Source: Rhodopseudomonas faecalis | GTDB taxonomy: Bacteria; Pseudomonadota; Alphaproteobacteria; Rhizobiales; Xanthobacteraceae | Assembly (NCBI RefSeq): GCF_003217325.1 | Contig: NZ_QJTI01000008.1 | Coordinates: forward strand, 44,386-108,385 | DNA length: 64,000 bases | Direction: 5' to 3' | In this document: in pieces, positions 16,833-25,900 of the stretch | Layout of the letters: each line of letters opens with the position of its first letter | How positions within the stretch are numbered: the stretch's first letter is position 1 | The notes under the pieces: model-generated | Told to the model about the DNA's origin: nothing | Seen by the model: only the letters and a program-made list of their open reading frames with translations | Database searches by the model: none | Program-made: the position numbers and the translations under genes

Positions 16833-17590
16833 GTGGTTCGGTGATCATTGCCGGGCTTGGCCCCGGTGCTTCGCAGTGGATCACGCCGGAAGTCGCGGCC
16901 GCGCTCGATCAGGCCACCGATCTGATCGGCTACGCGCCCTATGTGGCGCGGGTGCCGCTGCGCGCGGGCGTTGAGCGCCACGGCTCCGATAATCGCGTGG
17001 AAATCGACCGCGCCCAGCACGCGCTGCGGCTGGCGACCGAGGGCCGCCGCGTGGTGGTGGTGTCGTCGGGCGATCCCGGCGTGTTCGCGATGGCAGCAGC
17101 GGTGTTTGAAGCCGTCGATCACGGCGATCCGGCCTGGCGCGAGCTTGATATCAAGGTGCTGCCGGGCATCAGCGCGATGTTCGCGGCTGCGGCGCGGGTC
17201 GGCGCCCCGCTCGGCCATGATTTCTGCGCCATCAATCTGTCGGACAATCTCAAGCCGTGGCCGCTGGTCGAGCAGCGGCTGCATCTGGCCGCGCAGGCCG
17301 GCTTTGTGATCGCGCTGTACAATCCGCTGTCGAAGGCGCGGCCCTGGCAGCTTGGCCGGGCGCTCGAGCTGCTGCGCTGCGAGCTGCCGGGCACCGTGCC
17401 GGTGATCTTTGCCAGCGCGGTCGGCGACGCGCGCGAAGCGATCGACATCGTCCGTCTCAGCGACGCCGATCCGCAGCGCGCCGACATGCGCACGCTGCTG
17501 TTGATCGGTTCGGTGCACAGCCGGCTGATTGAACGCGAAGGCGGCGCGCCGTTCGTCTATACGCCGCGTTCCATCGGAGCGACCGCTTGA
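16829..17590 (+). CDS. cobJ: Precorrin-3B C(17)-methyltransferase
   Basis: CobJ methylates C17 and contracts the ring to give precorrin-4. The 253-aa sequence has IAGLGPGASQWITPEV, LIGYAPYVARV, the VSSGDPGVFAMAAAVFE block, LPGISAMFAAAARVGAPLGHDF and LYNPLSKARPWQLGRA, all characteristic. It overlaps cobI by 4 bp. Its 3' end overlaps the convergent cobK gene by 34 bp. Confidence 0.95.
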   Translation: MSGSVIIAGLGPGASQWITPEVAAALDQATDLIGYAPYVARVPLRAGVERHGSDNRVEIDRAQHALRLATEGRRVVVVSSGDPGVFAMAAAVFEAVDHGDPAWRELDIKVLPGISAMFAAAARVGAPLGHDFCAINLSDNLKPWPLVEQRLHLAAQAGFVIALYNPLSKARPWQLGRALELLRCELPGTVPVIFASAVGDAREAIDIVRLSDADPQRADMRTLLLIGSVHSRLIEREGGAPFVYTPRSIGATA

Positions 17591-18354
17591 TCGAGCCAGT
17601 CCAGCACCTCGATGACGCTGGTGACCGTCGGCCGCGGCGGGGTCGCCGGCCGGCGCACCATCACCACCGGCAGGCCGAGGTCGCGCGCGGCTTCGATCTT
17701 GGCCACCGTGGCCTCACCACCGGCGTTCTTGGCGACCACCAGTTCGGCGCCAAAGCGCCGCAGCATGGCGCCGTCATTGGCGCGGGTGAACGGACCACGC
17801 CCGACCACGATTTCGACCTGGGGCAGCGGCAGCGGCGCGCGCGGCGCATCGACCAGCCGCACCAGATAGCTGTGCTGCGGCGCGGCCGCGAACAATTCCA
17901 GCTGCTGGCGGCCGATGCCGAGAAACACCCGGCGCGGCGTGGCGCCGAGCGCGGCCACCGCCTGCTCCATCGTATCGACCTCAATCCAGTGATCGCCGCG
18001 CTGCTTCTGCCACGGCGCCCGGTCGAGCGCCAGCAGCGGCACACCGGCGGCCGCGCAAGCCTCCACCGCATGGGCGCTCATCTGCGCGGCAAAGGGATGC
18101 GTGGCGTCGACCACGCGGTCGATGCGCTCGCTGCGCAGATAGTCGACCAAGCCCTGAACGCCACCAAAGCCACCGATCCGACACGGAATTGGCGGTTTCG
18201 TCGGGTTCTCGGTGCGCCCGGCGTAGGACAGAACGGCATTGATTCGCGGATCACGCGCCAACGCCCCAACCAGGCGATTGGCATCGGCGGAGCCGCCGAG
18301 GATCAGAAGCCGCAACGGTGCGGAAATTCGTGGTGCAGAAGACATTTCACTCAT
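17557..18354 (-). CDS. cobK: Precorrin-6A (6x) reductase
   Basis: CobK reduces precorrin-6A with NADPH. The protein has RLLILGGSADANRLVGAL near its N-terminus, FGGVQGLVDYLRSERIDRVVDATHPFA, and PRRVFLGIGRQQLELF. The start is uncertain: ATGs at 18345, 18354 and 18363 are all in frame without a strong ribosome-binding site; 18354 gives 265 aa. It sits on the opposite strand inside the cobH-cobA gene run, so its promoter must lie in the 5' part of cobL. Confidence 0.92.
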   Translation of the reverse strand: MSEMSSAPRISAPLRLLILGGSADANRLVGALARDPRINAVLSYAGRTENPTKPPIPCRIGGFGGVQGLVDYLRSERIDRVVDATHPFAAQMSAHAVEACAAAGVPLLALDRAPWQKQRGDHWIEVDTMEQAVAALGATPRRVFLGIGRQQLELFAAAPQHSYLVRLVDAPRAPLPLPQVEIVVGRGPFTRANDGAMLRRFGAELVVAKNAGGEATVAKIEAARDLGLPVVMVRRPATPPRPTVTSVIEVLDWLDQAVAPMERGV

Positions 18355-18371
18355 CACCGGCATGCGATGAC

Positions 18372-19577
18372 ATGATGGAGCCGTGGCTGTCCATTGTCGG
18401 ATTGGGGGAGGACGGCATTGACGGGCTGTCCGCCGCCGCGCGCGAAGCGATCGAACAAGCCGATCTGCTCGCCGGCGGCGCCCGCCATCTGAAACTCGCG
18501 GCCGGATTTGGCAAGCCGATGCTGGCCTGGGAAGTGCCGTTCGAGGCATCGATCCCCAAGCTGTTGGCCGAACGCGGCCGCCGCGTCGCGGTGCTGGCCT
18601 CTGGCGATCCGTTCTGGTTCGGTGTCGGCGGCACGCTGGCCGCCCGGCTGCCGCTCGCGGAAATGCGGGTCTGGCCGGCGCCCTCCACTTTCGGTTGGGC
18701 GGCGGCACGGCTCGGCTGGCCGCTGGAGCAAGTCACCACGCTCGGCCTGCACGCCAGGCCGATCACCTTGCTGCGCCCGCATCTCACCCCGCAGGCGAGA
18801 CTGATCGTGCTGCTGCGCGACGGCGCCGCCGCGGCGCTGATTGCCGCCTATCTCGATGGGCTCGGGTTCGGTGCGTCGCGGCTGACCGTGCTGGAAGCGC
18901 TCGGCGGCCCGCGCGAGCGAATTCGGCAAGCTCACGCCCATGCGTTCGCGCTCGACGACATTCAGGCGCCGGTAGCGCTGGCGATCGAAGTACAAGCCGA
19001 AGCGCAGGCCGTGCTGATGCCGCGCACCAGTGGCCTGCCCGATGAGTTGTTCCAGCACGACGGCCAGTTGACCAAGCGCGAAATCCGCGCGGTGACGCTG
19101 TCGTCGCTGGCGCCGCGCGGCAATGAGTTATTGTGGGACATCGGCGCCGGCTCCGGCGCGATCGGCATCGAATGGCTGCTCGCCGACGCGCGCAATCGCG
19201 CGATCGGCATCGAACCGCGCGCCGACCGGCTGCAAGTCGCGCGCGCCAATGCGGCGGCGCTCGGCGTGCCGCATCTCGATATCCGCCATGGCCGCGCGCC
19301 AGAGGCGCTGGCCGGCCTGCCGACCCCCGATGCGGTGTTCATCGGCGGCGGCGGCACTGAACCCGGATTGTTCGAAGCGGTGTGGCAGGCGCTACGCCCC
19401 GGCGGCCGGCTGGTCGCTAACGCCGTGACGCTGGAAACCGAAGCGCTGCTGATCGCATGGCACAGGCGCCATGGCGGGTCGCTGCTGCGGCTCGCCGTCG
19501 AGCGCGCTTCCGCCGTCGGTGGTTTCACCGCCTGGCGCGCGGCCATGCCGATCGTGCAATGGAGCGTGCGCAAATGA
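18372..19577 (+). CDS. cobL: Precorrin-6Y C5,15-methyltransferase (decarboxylating)
   Basis: CobL is a fusion of CbiE (C5 methylase) and CbiT (C15 methylase and decarboxylase). The 401-aa sequence has LSIVGLGEDGIDGLSAAARE and LASGDPFWFGVGGTLAARL in the N-terminal half. A Rossmann SAM site, LLWDIGAGSGAIGIEWLL, lies at about residue 255, preceded by QLTKREIRAVTLSSL. The ATG is at 18372 or 18375; only about 17 bp separate it from the divergent cobK start. It is coupled to cobE by an ATGA overlap. Confidence 0.94.
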   Translation: MMEPWLSIVGLGEDGIDGLSAAAREAIEQADLLAGGARHLKLAAGFGKPMLAWEVPFEASIPKLLAERGRRVAVLASGDPFWFGVGGTLAARLPLAEMRVWPAPSTFGWAAARLGWPLEQVTTLGLHARPITLLRPHLTPQARLIVLLRDGAAAALIAAYLDGLGFGASRLTVLEALGGPRERIRQAHAHAFALDDIQAPVALAIEVQAEAQAVLMPRTSGLPDELFQHDGQLTKREIRAVTLSSLAPRGNELLWDIGAGSGAIGIEWLLADARNRAIGIEPRADRLQVARANAAALGVPHLDIRHGRAPEALAGLPTPDAVFIGGGGTEPGLFEAVWQALRPGGRLVANAVTLETEALLIAWHRRHGGSLLRLAVERASAVGGFTAWRAAMPIVQWSVRK

Positions 19578-19969
19578 ACCGGCTGATCATTGGCGTCGGT
19601 TTCCAGAAGCACGCCAGTTCGGACTCGGTCGCCGACGCGATCGACACTGTGCTGCAAGCGCTGCCCGACCATGACGTGACCGCGATTGCCGTCCCCACCG
19701 ACAAAGCGCGTAGCCCAGCGCTGCTGGCCGCGGCCGGCGAGCGCGGCTGGCCGGTGATGACGATTTCTGCGGCATCGCTGCGCGCCGTCGATGCCCAGGT
19801 CGTGACGCGCTCCACCGTCAGTATCGCCCAGCGCGGCGTCGGCAGCGTGTGCGAGGCCGCAGCGCTGGCCGGCGCCGGCAGCGGCGCACAGCTAGTTGTC
19901 CCCCGGGTGTTTTCCGCCGATCGCCGCGCCACCGCGGCCGCCGCCCGTTGCCAGGAGTTTTTGCCATGA
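19574..19969 (+). CDS. cobE: Cobalamin biosynthesis protein CobE (CbiG C-terminal type)
   Basis: This 131-aa protein starts [22 protein letters not shown], has [22 protein letters not shown], and ends with [14 protein letters not shown] and [16 protein letters not shown], the CobE/CbiG C-terminal pattern. Its exact step is not fully defined. It overlaps cobL by 4 bp and cobM by 4 bp. Confidence 0.88.
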   Translation: MNRLIIGVGFQKHASSDSVADAIDTVLQALPDHDVTAIAVPTDKARSPALLAAAGERGWPVMTISAASLRAVDAQVVTRSTVSIAQRGVGSVCEAAALAGAGSGAQLVVPRVFSADRRATAAAARCQEFLP

Positions 19970-20745
19970 CCGTCCATTTCATTGGTGCCGGCCCCGGCGC
20001 CCCCGATCTGATCACGGTGCGTGGCCAGAATCTGGTGCAGCGCTGTCCGGTGTGCCTCTATGCCGGCTCGCTGGTGCCGCGCGAGATCGTCGCGCTGTGC
20101 CCGCAAGGCGCGCGGGTGATCGACACCGCGCCGCTTGATCTTGACGCCATCACCGCGGAGTTCGTCGCGGCCCATCAGGCCGGCCATGACGTCGCGCGGC
20201 TGCATTCCGGCGACCTGTCGGTGTGGAGCGCGATGGGCGAACAGATCCGCCGTCTCGAAGCCCACGGCATCGACTACACGGTGACGCCGGGCGTGCCGTC
20301 ATTCGCCGCTGCGGCAGCCGCGCTGAAGCGCGAGCTGACGCTGCCGGAAGTGGCACAAACGCTGGTGCTGACGCGCACGCCGGGCCGCGCCTCCTCGATG
20401 CCGCCGCGCGAGACACTCGCCGCCTATGCCGCCACCGGCGCGACGCTGGCGATCCATCTGTCGATCCATGCCATCGATGAAGTCGCCGCCGCGCTGCAGC
20501 CGCATTACGGCGCCGACGGCCCGGTCGCGGTGGTGGTGCGCGCCAGCTGGCCGGAGCAGCGCATTCTGCGCGGCACGCTGTCCACCATCGCCGCGATGGT
20601 CCGTGATGAGGCGATCGAACGCACTGCGCTGATCCTGGTCGGGCCGTCGCTGGCCGCGCAGGATTTTCGCGACAGCGCGCTCTACAACGTCAATTACGAC
20701 CGCCGCTTCCGGCGCTCGGCGGAGGATGGTCGTGTCCGCGACTAA
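19966..20745 (+). CDS. cobM: Precorrin-4 C(11)-methyltransferase
   Basis: This 259-aa tetrapyrrole methylase makes precorrin-5. It begins [20 protein letters not shown], followed by [16 protein letters not shown], the [20 protein letters not shown] block, and [21 protein letters not shown], as expected for CobM/CbiF. The ATG at 19966 has a CCAGGAG site. Its 3' end overlaps cobB by 20 bp. Confidence 0.95.
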   Translation: MTVHFIGAGPGAPDLITVRGQNLVQRCPVCLYAGSLVPREIVALCPQGARVIDTAPLDLDAITAEFVAAHQAGHDVARLHSGDLSVWSAMGEQIRRLEAHGIDYTVTPGVPSFAAAAAALKRELTLPEVAQTLVLTRTPGRASSMPPRETLAAYAATGATLAIHLSIHAIDEVAAALQPHYGADGPVAVVVRASWPEQRILRGTLSTIAAMVRDEAIERTALILVGPSLAAQDFRDSALYNVNYDRRFRRSAEDGRVRD

Positions 20746-22075
20746 TCCAGCGCATTCGCCGCGCGGCCTGATCATCGCCGCGGCCGGCAGCAGCAGCGGC
20801 AAGACCACGGTGACGCTCGGGCTGTTGGCGGCACTGCGTCGCCGCGGCTGCGCGGTGCAGCCCTACAAGTGCGGCCCCGACTATATCGACCCGGCGTTCC
20901 ACACCGTCGCGGCCGGCCGGCCGTCATTCAATCTCGATTCCTGGGCGCTGCCGCAGGCCGATCTCGCGGCACAGCTGTGCCATGGCCTCGATGCCGATCT
21001 CTGTATCGCCGAGGGCGTGATGGGGCTGTTCGACGGCGTCGCCAAGGTCGGCGCCTGCGGCCATGGCTCGACCGCCGATATCGCCGCCGCGACCGGATGG
21101 CCGGTGGTGCTGGTGATCGACGTCAAAGGCATGGCGCAGTCCGCCGCCGCGATCGCGCTCGGCTGCGCGCGCTATCGCGACGATGTCACGGTGGCGGGCG
21201 TGATCCTCAACAAGGTGGCCGGCAGCCGGCACGCCGCTCTGGCCAATGACGGATTTGCGCGCATCGGCATTCCGGTGATCGGCGCGTTGCAGCGCGATCC
21301 GGCGCTGACCATTCCCGAGCGCCATCTCGGCCTGCTGCAGGCCGAGGAAGACGCCGAATTGGCGCTGCGGCTGGACGCATTGGCCAACGCGATTGCGCGT
21401 GATGTCGATCTCGATGAGCTACAGGCCGCAGCGCAGCCGGCGCAGCTTTCGGCGGTGCCGTCCGCGCGGCCGATGCCGCCGCCGGGGCAACGCATTGCGC
21501 TGGCGCGCGACGCCGCGTTCTCGTTCGTCTATCCGCATCTGCTCGCCGGCTGGCGCGACGCCGGCGCCGAAATCGTGCCGTTCTCGCCGCTCGCCGATCA
21601 GGCGCCCGATCCAAGCTGCGATGTCGCCTGGCTGCCGGGCGGCTATCCGGAGCTGCATGCCGGGCGGCTCGCCGCGGCGACGCGCTTTCTGGGTGGCCTG
21701 CGCCGTTTTGCCGACGACAAGCCGGTGCATGGCGAGTGCGGCGGCTACATGACGCTCGGCGCCGGACTGATCGATGCCGCCGGCCACCGCCACGCGATGG
21801 CCGGGCTGCTTGGGCTGGAAACCGATTTCGCGCAGCGGCGGCTGCATCTTGGCTATCGCACCGCGCGCCTGCTTGCGCCGCTGCCGGGATTTGGCGCGGG
21901 CGGGCGGCTGCGCGGCCACGAATTCCACTATGCGCGGGTGATCGCGCAGCCCGATGACGCGCTCGCCGAAATCCACGATGCCAATGGCGAGCTGACCGCC
22001 GAGACCGGCAGCCGGCGCGGCCACGTCACCGGCAGTTTCTTTCACCTGATTGCTGCAGATCGGAGCGCTGCATGA
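20726..22075 (+). CDS. cobB: Cobyrinic (hydrogenobyrinic) acid a,c-diamide synthase
   Basis: This 449-aa ATP-dependent glutamine amidotransferase amidates the a and c side chains. It has the P-loop [17 protein letters not shown] near residue 18, [33 protein letters not shown], and the amidotransferase cysteine in [11 protein letters not shown]. The start at 20726 has GGAGG immediately upstream inside cobM. It overlaps cobA by 4 bp. Confidence 0.95.
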   Translation: MVVSATNPAHSPRGLIIAAAGSSSGKTTVTLGLLAALRRRGCAVQPYKCGPDYIDPAFHTVAAGRPSFNLDSWALPQADLAAQLCHGLDADLCIAEGVMGLFDGVAKVGACGHGSTADIAAATGWPVVLVIDVKGMAQSAAAIALGCARYRDDVTVAGVILNKVAGSRHAALANDGFARIGIPVIGALQRDPALTIPERHLGLLQAEEDAELALRLDALANAIARDVDLDELQAAAQPAQLSAVPSARPMPPPGQRIALARDAAFSFVYPHLLAGWRDAGAEIVPFSPLADQAPDPSCDVAWLPGGYPELHAGRLAAATRFLGGLRRFADDKPVHGECGGYMTLGAGLIDAAGHRHAMAGLLGLETDFAQRRLHLGYRTARLLAPLPGFGAGGRLRGHEFHYARVIAQPDDALAEIHDANGELTAETGSRRGHVTGSFFHLIAADRSAA

Positions 22076-22845
22076 ACGCCGCCAATGACAATGGCAGCTA
22101 TGGTTCGATCGTGTTGATCGGCGCCGGACCTGGCGACACCGACCTGTTGACGTTGCGCGCGGTGGCGCGGCTGCGCGAGGCCGACGTGGTGCTCTATGAT
22201 GACCTTGCCGGCGATGCGATCCTGCTGTTTGCCAATCCGCTGGCCGACCTGATCGCGGTCGGCAAGCGCGCCGGCCATCCCTCGCCCAAGCAATCCGAGC
22301 TGAACCGGCTGATGATCGGCTTTGCGCAGCAGGGCAAGCGCGTGGTGCGATTGAAGGCCGGCGACCCGGCGATCTTCGCGCGCGCCGACGAAGAACTGGT
22401 AGCGGCGCGCGAAGCCGGCATCGCGGTGGAGATCGTGCCCGGCATCACCACGCCGACCGCGGCCGCGGCCTATCTTGGCGCCTCGCTGACCAAGCGCGGC
22501 GTGGCGCGGCGGCTGCAGATGGTCACCGGCCACGACATCGACGGCCAGTTGCCGCGCGACCTCGACCTCAACGCGCTCGCCGATCCCGGCGCCACCACCT
22601 GCGTGTTCATGGGCAAGGCGACATTCGCGACGCTGGCCGCGCAGCTGATCGCGCGCGGCCTGCCCGCAGAGACGCCCACCGTGGTGGTGGAAAGCCTCGG
22701 CACCACGGCGCCGCACAAATACACCGGAACGCTGCAGACCATCGCCAACGCGCTGGCTTTGGTGCGCCCGAGCGGGCCGTGTTTGATCCTCTATGGCGCG
22801 GCGCTGCAGGACGTGGTGGCCGCGGAGCCGCTGCTCAGCAATTGA
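22072..22845 (+). CDS. cobA: Uroporphyrinogen-III C-methyltransferase
   Basis: This 257-aa SUMT makes precorrin-2, the entry step to the corrin branch. Motifs are VLIGAGPGDTDLLTLRAVARL, VLYDDLAGDAIL, VGKRAGHPSPKQSELNRLM, RLKAGDPAIFARADEEL and VPGITTPTAAAAYLGASLT. There is no CysG dehydrogenase/ferrochelatase domain. It is the last gene of the + strand run and overlaps the convergent phosphatase gene by 11 bp. Confidence 0.96.
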   Translation: MNAANDNGSYGSIVLIGAGPGDTDLLTLRAVARLREADVVLYDDLAGDAILLFANPLADLIAVGKRAGHPSPKQSELNRLMIGFAQQGKRVVRLKAGDPAIFARADEELVAAREAGIAVEIVPGITTPTAAAAYLGASLTKRGVARRLQMVTGHDIDGQLPRDLDLNALADPGATTCVFMGKATFATLAAQLIARGLPAETPTVVVESLGTTAPHKYTGTLQTIANALALVRPSGPCLILYGAALQDVVAAEPLLSN

Positions 22846-23398
22846 CCGCGACCACGCGCCAGCTATCGGCGATGCGGTCGATGCGCGTCAGCGACAGCGT
22901 GTCGATCACAAAACGCAGCGCCGGCTCCGGCGCGAGATCGAGCGCGATCGCCAGCGCGGCGCGGATCGTGCCGGAATGCACGACCAGCACCACGTCGCCG
23001 GCCGGCAGCTCGGCCAGCGCCGCGCGCACCCGCGCGATCTGATCGACAAAACTCTCGCCGCCCGGCGGCCGGTTATCCGCCGCGGCCCGCCAGAACGCGG
23101 CATAGGCGTCGCCCATCTCGCGGGCGATATCGTCGTGGCGCCGTCCGGTCCAATCCCCAAAACACTGTTCGCGCAGCCGCGGCTCAGAGCGCGGCGCCAG
23201 CCCCAGCGCTTCAGCGGTCTCAATGGTGCGGCGGCTGGAACTGGCTATGCACGGTGCGCCTTGCGGCAGCCGGGCGCGCAGCGCAGCGAAAGCCGCGTGA
23301 TTGGAGACGTCGGCCGGCGCGTCAGAGCCGTACATCACGCCTTTCGGGCCATCGACCGGGGCGTGCCGGATCAGCCACAGCCGGGTCAGATCGCTCAT
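22835..23398 (-). CDS. Histidine phosphatase family protein, probable alpha-ribazole phosphatase
   Basis: This 187-aa protein is a phosphoglycerate-mutase-like phosphatase. It has the RHG-type site LWLIRHAPVDGPKGVMYGSDAP at residues 7-28, LREQCFGDWTGRRHDDI, and the second histidine in VLVVHSGTIRAAL. Its place next to cobS, which uses alpha-ribazole phosphate, suggests the CobC (Salmonella) step. The ATG at 23398 is preferred to a GTG one codon earlier. It lies 10 bp after cobS on the same strand and was probably co-transcribed. Confidence 0.82.
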   Translation of the reverse strand: MSDLTRLWLIRHAPVDGPKGVMYGSDAPADVSNHAAFAALRARLPQGAPCIASSSRRTIETAEALGLAPRSEPRLREQCFGDWTGRRHDDIAREMGDAYAAFWRAAADNRPPGGESFVDQIARVRAALAELPAGDVVLVVHSGTIRAALAIALDLAPEPALRFVIDTLSLTRIDRIADSWRVVAVNC

Positions 23399-23408
23399 CA
23401 CTAGGCCC

Positions 23409-24203
23409 TCACGCCAGCCGTGCCGCGATCAGCACCAGGATCGCGATCTCGGCGGCCTGCTCGGCGGCGCCAAACACATCGCCGGTGACGCCGCCGATCT
23501 GCCGCCACGCCAGAAACGCCACCGCGGCCACCGCGATCGCCGCGACGATCAGCGCCAACAGCGCGGTGCCGAGCGGCAGCAACAGCAGCGCCAGAATGGC
23601 GCCGATCACAATGGCGACAATGGCATTGGCCTCGGTCGGGCGGCCGGCATTCTTGCCGAGCCCATCGGCGCGCGCGAACGGCATTTTGGCGGCGAGCGCC
23701 GGGATCGCGGCGCGGCCGACGCCATGCGCCACCATCAGGCCAGGAATCGCCAGCGCCGGCGGCAGCGCGGCCAGCGCCGCGAGCTTGGTGGCAAAGCCGA
23801 CCACCAGCACCACCGCGCCATAGGTGCCGAGCCGGCTGTCGCGCATGATGGTCAGCTTGGCGGTGCGGTCGCGGCCGCCGCCAAACCCGTCGCCGACATC
23901 GGCAAGGCCATCCTCATGCAGCGCCCCGGTCAGAGCGGCGCTGGCGCCGAGCGCCAACGCGGCCGCCGCCAGCACCGGCACATGGAGCGCCAGCAGCGCG
24001 GCATAGACCAGCCCGACCACCAGCCCGATCAACGCCCCGATCAGCGGAAAAGCGCGCTGCGAGCGCGTCAGCCCGGACGGCACCGCCCCCTCCGGATGCG
24101 GCATCGGCACCCGGGTCAGCAGCGAGGCGGCGATGCGCAGATCGTCGAACCAGTCGCGCAGATGGCTGGCAAGGCTGGGCGAAGCGTCGGCGGGCGAAGT
24201 CAT
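23409..24203 (-). CDS. cobS: Adenosylcobinamide-GDP ribazoletransferase (cobalamin synthase; CobV)
   Basis: This 264-aa integral membrane enzyme joins the lower-ligand nucleotide to adenosylcobinamide-GDP. It has RIAASLLTRVPMPHPEG, then FPLIGALIGLVVGLVYA, and the acidic signature GALHEDGLADVGDGFGGGRDRTAKLTIMRDS split over the window's residues 95-125, followed by hydrophobic helices. The ATG at 24203 has an AGGAA site. A longer upstream frame would run across the divergent promoter region. Confidence 0.94.
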   Translation of the reverse strand: MTSPADASPSLASHLRDWFDDLRIAASLLTRVPMPHPEGAVPSGLTRSQRAFPLIGALIGLVVGLVYAALLALHVPVLAAAALALGASAALTGALHEDGLADVGDGFGGGRDRTAKLTIMRDSRLGTYGAVVLVVGFATKLAALAALPPALAIPGLMVAHGVGRAAIPALAAKMPFARADGLGKNAGRPTEANAIVAIVIGAILALLLLPLGTALLALIVAAIAVAAVAFLAWRQIGGVTGDVFGAAEQAAEIAILVLIAARLA

Positions 24204-24231
24204 CGGAAATTCCTGAGTTTCTTGAAAGGAG

Positions 24232-24275
24232 CGGTATACAGGGCCCGTCCGATTCCGGCGAAAAAATGTATACCG
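24232..24275. promoter_or_regulatory. Inverted repeat between cobS and the methyltransferase gene
   Basis: CGGTATACA at 24232-24240 and TGTATACCG at 24267-24275 form a perfect 9-bp inverted repeat with a 26-bp spacer. Each arm also contains the palindrome GTATAC. It sits in the divergent intergenic region, so an operator for an unknown regulator is plausible; a weak hairpin is the alternative. Confidence 0.5.
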
Positions 24276-24351
24276 TCGTGAGCTTTTGCCTGTGGGCGGC
24301 GCGCGCCACGGCGCCGGCCGCGCAGGCAACAACCGCAAAGGGGCTTTGGTG

Positions 24352-24969
24352 ATGACTGACGGCAGCGTGCAATTCTGGGATCGGATGGCGGAGCGCTATG
24401 CCGCGCGCCCCATCAAGGACACGGCGGCCTATGAGGCGATGCTGGCCGATGCCGCCGCCAGGCTGTCGCCGAGCGACCGGGTGCTGGAGATCGGCGCCGG
24501 CACCGGCGGCGCGGCGATCAAGCTCGGCGGCGGCGTTGCGGAATGGCGCGCCACCGATGCGTCGGCCGAGATGGTGCGGATCGCGCGCGCCAAACAGGCG
24601 CCGCCCAATGTCAGCTTCGTGGTCGCCGAGGCCGACCAGGCGTTTGCCGGCGCGCCCTATGATGCGATCTGCGCGTTCCTGATCCTGCATCTGGTCGCGG
24701 ACATGGACGCGACGCTGGCGGCCATTCACCGCCATCTCAAGCCCGGCGGACTATTGATCAGCAAGACCTATTGCGTCGGCGACATGAATGCCGCGCTGCG
24801 GCATCTGTTGATCCCGGTGCTGCGCATTGTCGGCTTTGTGCCGCCGCTGAAGATGATCACCGCGCAGCAGCTACACACCAGGATCGCGAAGGCCGGTTTC
24901 TCGATCGAAGCCTCGCGCACCTTCGGCAGCAATCAGCACGCCCATTACATCGTGGCACGGCGGCTTTAG
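24352..24969 (+). CDS. Class I SAM-dependent methyltransferase
   Basis: This 205-aa protein has the Rossmann SAM site RVLEIGAGTGGAAIKLG around residue 45, an acidic residue in WRATDASAEMVRIARAK, and the Methyltransf_11 pattern FLILHLVADMDATLAAIHRHLKPGGLLISKT. The substrate is unknown. It is divergent from cobS and has no obvious link to the cobalamin pathway. The ATG at 24352 was chosen; an upstream frame to 24286 enters the inverted-repeat region. Confidence 0.85.
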   Translation: MTDGSVQFWDRMAERYAARPIKDTAAYEAMLADAAARLSPSDRVLEIGAGTGGAAIKLGGGVAEWRATDASAEMVRIARAKQAPPNVSFVVAEADQAFAGAPYDAICAFLILHLVADMDATLAAIHRHLKPGGLLISKTYCVGDMNAALRHLLIPVLRIVGFVPPLKMITAQQLHTRIAKAGFSIEASRTFGSNQHAHYIVARRL

Positions 24970-25011
24970 TCGAGTGGGGATCGCGGGCCACGGGAATGGG
25001 CCCCGGCCGCT

Positions 25012-25335
25012 TCAGCGCTCCTTCTTCTCCTGCGCTTCGACGTATTCGCGCAACGCTTGATTGATGCAGCGCTGGTAGCCGCGGCCATCCTGGGTTTGCC
25101 GTTTGAACCAGGCAATCACATCCGCGTCCAAGCGCAGCGTGAGCTGCTGTTTGACTGGCCGGTAGTACGGGTTGCGGCGGGCGCTGGTCCAGAAACGCTC
25201 AGGCGTCGGCGGGATGTCGCTGTAATCGATCTGATCGTCCGGCATTGCTTGCAGCGCCTTGAGCTCGGCTCGCTGCGCGTCCGTCAAGGCCGGAGGATCG
25301 GCGGGATCGAACTCACGTTTCACGAGCTTGTTCAT
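25012..25335 (-). CDS. brnA: BrnA-family antitoxin
   Basis: This 107-aa protein has a BrnA-type C-terminal ribbon-helix-helix region: KQQLTLRLDADVIAWFKRQTQ, then GRGYQRCINQALREYVEAQ. It neutralises the partner toxin and represses the pair in known systems. The ATG is at 25335. It overlaps the upstream toxin gene by 23 bp, the usual brnT-brnA order. Confidence 0.88.
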   Translation of the reverse strand: MNKLVKREFDPADPPALTDAQRAELKALQAMPDDQIDYSDIPPTPERFWTSARRNPYYRPVKQQLTLRLDADVIAWFKRQTQDGRGYQRCINQALREYVEAQEKKER

Positions 25336-25603
25336 ATCGGCTCCGTTCAGACCTGTCGGCACGACGGGCGGAGATGATGCGCACAATCTCTTCGCCGCCC
25401 TCCTCACGATCGACATGGGCGACCAGCAACAGCGTGACACCGTTCACCAGACCGATCGTCTGCCAGCGGTATTCGTGGCCTTCGATCCGATCCTGATCCG
25501 TCAGGGCATAGGGATCGGCGAACACCAAGGTCGCCGTCTCGAAGCTGACATGATGCTTCTGCCGGTTGTGCGCGGCCTTCGCCACATCCCATTCAAACCG
25601 CAA
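25313..25603 (-). CDS. brnT: BrnT-family ribonuclease toxin
   Basis: This 96-aa protein has the BrnT pattern RFEWDVAKAAHNRQKHHVSFETATLVFADPYAL, then YRWQTIGLVNGVTLLLVAHVD and EIVRIISARRADRSERSRYEQ. BrnT is a RelE-like mRNA nuclease. I start it at TTG 25603, which has AGGTG just upstream; no ATG fits. The frame continues upstream to 25804 but that part is not conserved-looking. It lies immediately left of the tRNA scar. Confidence 0.85.
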   Translation of the reverse strand: MRFEWDVAKAAHNRQKHHVSFETATLVFADPYALTDQDRIEGHEYRWQTIGLVNGVTLLLVAHVDREEGGEEIVRIISARRADRSERSRYEQARET

Positions 25604-25795
25604 GTTGCACCTGAATTGTAATTGAGAAATGTAACTACAAATCCGGATTACAGCAAGGGACCCGCCTCGTGACGGAACCGCCACTCTTCGCTTAGTTGCA
25701 TCTTTACAGATACACAACCAAATGATCACACCGGAGAATCGCACTGCTCCAGCGACCGCAGACAAGTGGCATTGACTGGCAACTGTCGGGCTAAG

Positions 25796-25866
25796 AGCAA
25801 ACACGAAAAAGCCCGCCAGAGGCGGGCTAAATCATTGATCTTACGATCGAAGTTTGGTTGCGGGAG
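25796..25866 (-). repeat. Attachment-site scar, copy 1 (tRNA terminator plus tRNA 3' end)
   Basis: The 71-bp block recurs at 27404-27474 on the same strand, without length change. The first 35 bp are identical in the two copies; the middle 23 bp diverge; the last 13 bp (TTGGTTGCGGGAG) are identical. It comprises the terminator and the extreme 3' end of an initiator tRNA gene read on the - strand. Confidence 0.8.
25805..25827 (-). terminator. Rho-independent terminator, copy 1
   Basis: On the - strand, GCCCGCC, a 3-base loop and GGCGGGC are followed by five Ts. It lies downstream of the tRNA fragment, as expected for the original tRNA gene. Confidence 0.85.
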
Positions 25867-25900
25867 TTGGATTTGAACCTACGACCTTCAGGTTATGAGC
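25855..25900 (-). pseudogene. 3' fragment of initiator tRNA-Met (CAT), integration scar
   Basis: Read on the - strand, 46 nt run from the anticodon loop (GCTCATAACC) through the T-arm (GGTTCAAATCC) to CCGCAACCA. These match the second half of an alphaproteobacterial fMet tRNA. Upstream the sequence is not tRNA, so the 5' half is absent. This is the classical footprint of a tyrosine-recombinase integration into a tRNA 3' end, the intact gene being expected at the far side. Confidence 0.85.

Noticed and set aside
25855-25900. Functional tRNA gene
   Set aside because: The 5' half (acceptor 5' strand, D-arm) is missing.
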